Assembly (NCBI GenBank): GCA_902795845.1
Contig: CADBMU010000041.1
Location: 1-12,297 of the forward strand
From: an uncultured Erysipelotrichaceae bacterium
Lineage (GTDB): Bacteria > Bacillota_I > Bacilli_A > RF39 > UBA660
Direction of reading: 5' to 3'
Length of the DNA stretch: 12,297 nt
Under the pieces are notes generated by a model. The model was not told the DNA's origin and did not search any database. It saw nothing but the letters and a program-made list of their open reading frames with translations. The position numbers were made by a program, and so were the translations under genes. The stretch's first letter is position 1. Each line of letters begins with the position of its first letter. This document shows, one piece after another, positions 12,182 through 12,297 of this stretch.

Positions 12182-12227
12182 TATTTTTATAAAAAAATTA
12201 AAATTTTTTGAAATTTAACAGATTTTG

Positions 12228-12258
12228 AAAATTGGTAAAAATAACTTTACCAATTTTT
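12228..12258 (+). terminator. Rho-independent terminator of lon
   Basis: Perfect 12-bp stem (arms AAAATTGGTAAA 12228-12239 and TTTACCAATTTT 12246-12257), loop AATAAC, with the T tract continuing to 12258. The strongest hairpin after lon, 73 nt past the stop. Confidence 0.85.
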
Positions 12259-12268
12259 ATATTTTTGT

Positions 12269-12296
12269 ATACAGATTTTAAAAATCTGTATTTTTT
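12269..12296 (+). terminator. second terminator downstream of lon
   Basis: Stem ATACAGATT (12269-12277) and AATCTGTAT (12283-12291), loop TTAAA, followed by T6 (12291-12296). Directly follows the first terminator in the same orientation. It could be a backup terminator for lon or an attenuator of a gene beyond the window. Confidence 0.78.
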
Positions 12297-12297
12297 A

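Noticed and set aside
12177..12182. TATAAT after lon as a promoter for a downstream gene
   Set aside because: No acceptable -35 at 16-18 bp and no exact extended -10; followed by terminators.

Overview
The window is a strongly AT-rich stretch of bacterial chromosome carrying core housekeeping genes. UGG encodes Trp (for example in the sigma factor and the amidase), and TGA is a true stop for rnfC and dnaG, so the standard bacterial code applies rather than the Mycoplasma code. The gene set and order (dnaG-sigA-trmK beside a YqfQ-like gene, and infC-rpmI-rplT), the strong AGGAGG-type ribosome binding sites, a sortase and a peptidoglycan amidase point to a walled, low-GC Firmicute. A reduced-genome Bacilli/Mollicutes-related gut lineage is the best guess, but this is inferred from gene content only.

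Layout. (1) Positions 1-1305: the 3' end of rnfC, overlapping an rnfD-like gene, closed by a perfect hairpin terminator. (2) 1332-1787: a small sortase-like protein. (3) 1883-5393: the macromolecular synthesis operon dnaG-sigA with coupled trmK, joined by 4-nt and 1-nt overlaps. (4) 5386-5655 on the minus strand: a small YqfQ/VrrA-like gene whose 3' end overlaps trmK and holds the probable trmK terminator. (5) 5762-7929: a membrane-anchored cell-wall amidase and a small unknown gene. (6) 7909-9442: a perfect-consensus promoter, a structured attenuator leader, infC apparently starting at AUA, rpmI, and an rplT with an extra C-terminal Rho_N-like domain. (7) 9467-9766: a small unknown gene and a terminator. 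(8) 9785-12296: lon with its own promoter, followed by three consecutive hairpins.

How the genes work together. dnaG, sigA and trmK supply replication priming, housekeeping transcription and tRNA modification from one transcript. infC, rpmI and rplT supply IF-3 and two 50S proteins under what looks like an L20-type feedback leader. Lon handles protein quality control. The amidase and sortase act at the cell wall. RnfC and RnfD belong to the membrane ferredoxin:NAD oxidoreductase, but the usual rnfG/E/A/B genes do not follow.

No mobile element, CRISPR array, tRNA or rRNA was seen. I found no clear new multi-gene system. The most interesting points are the infC leader (attenuator, possible leader peptide, AUA start), the L20-Rho_N fusion, the divergent RnfD that lacks a visible flavinylation motif, and the sortase that lacks the usual C-terminal arginine.
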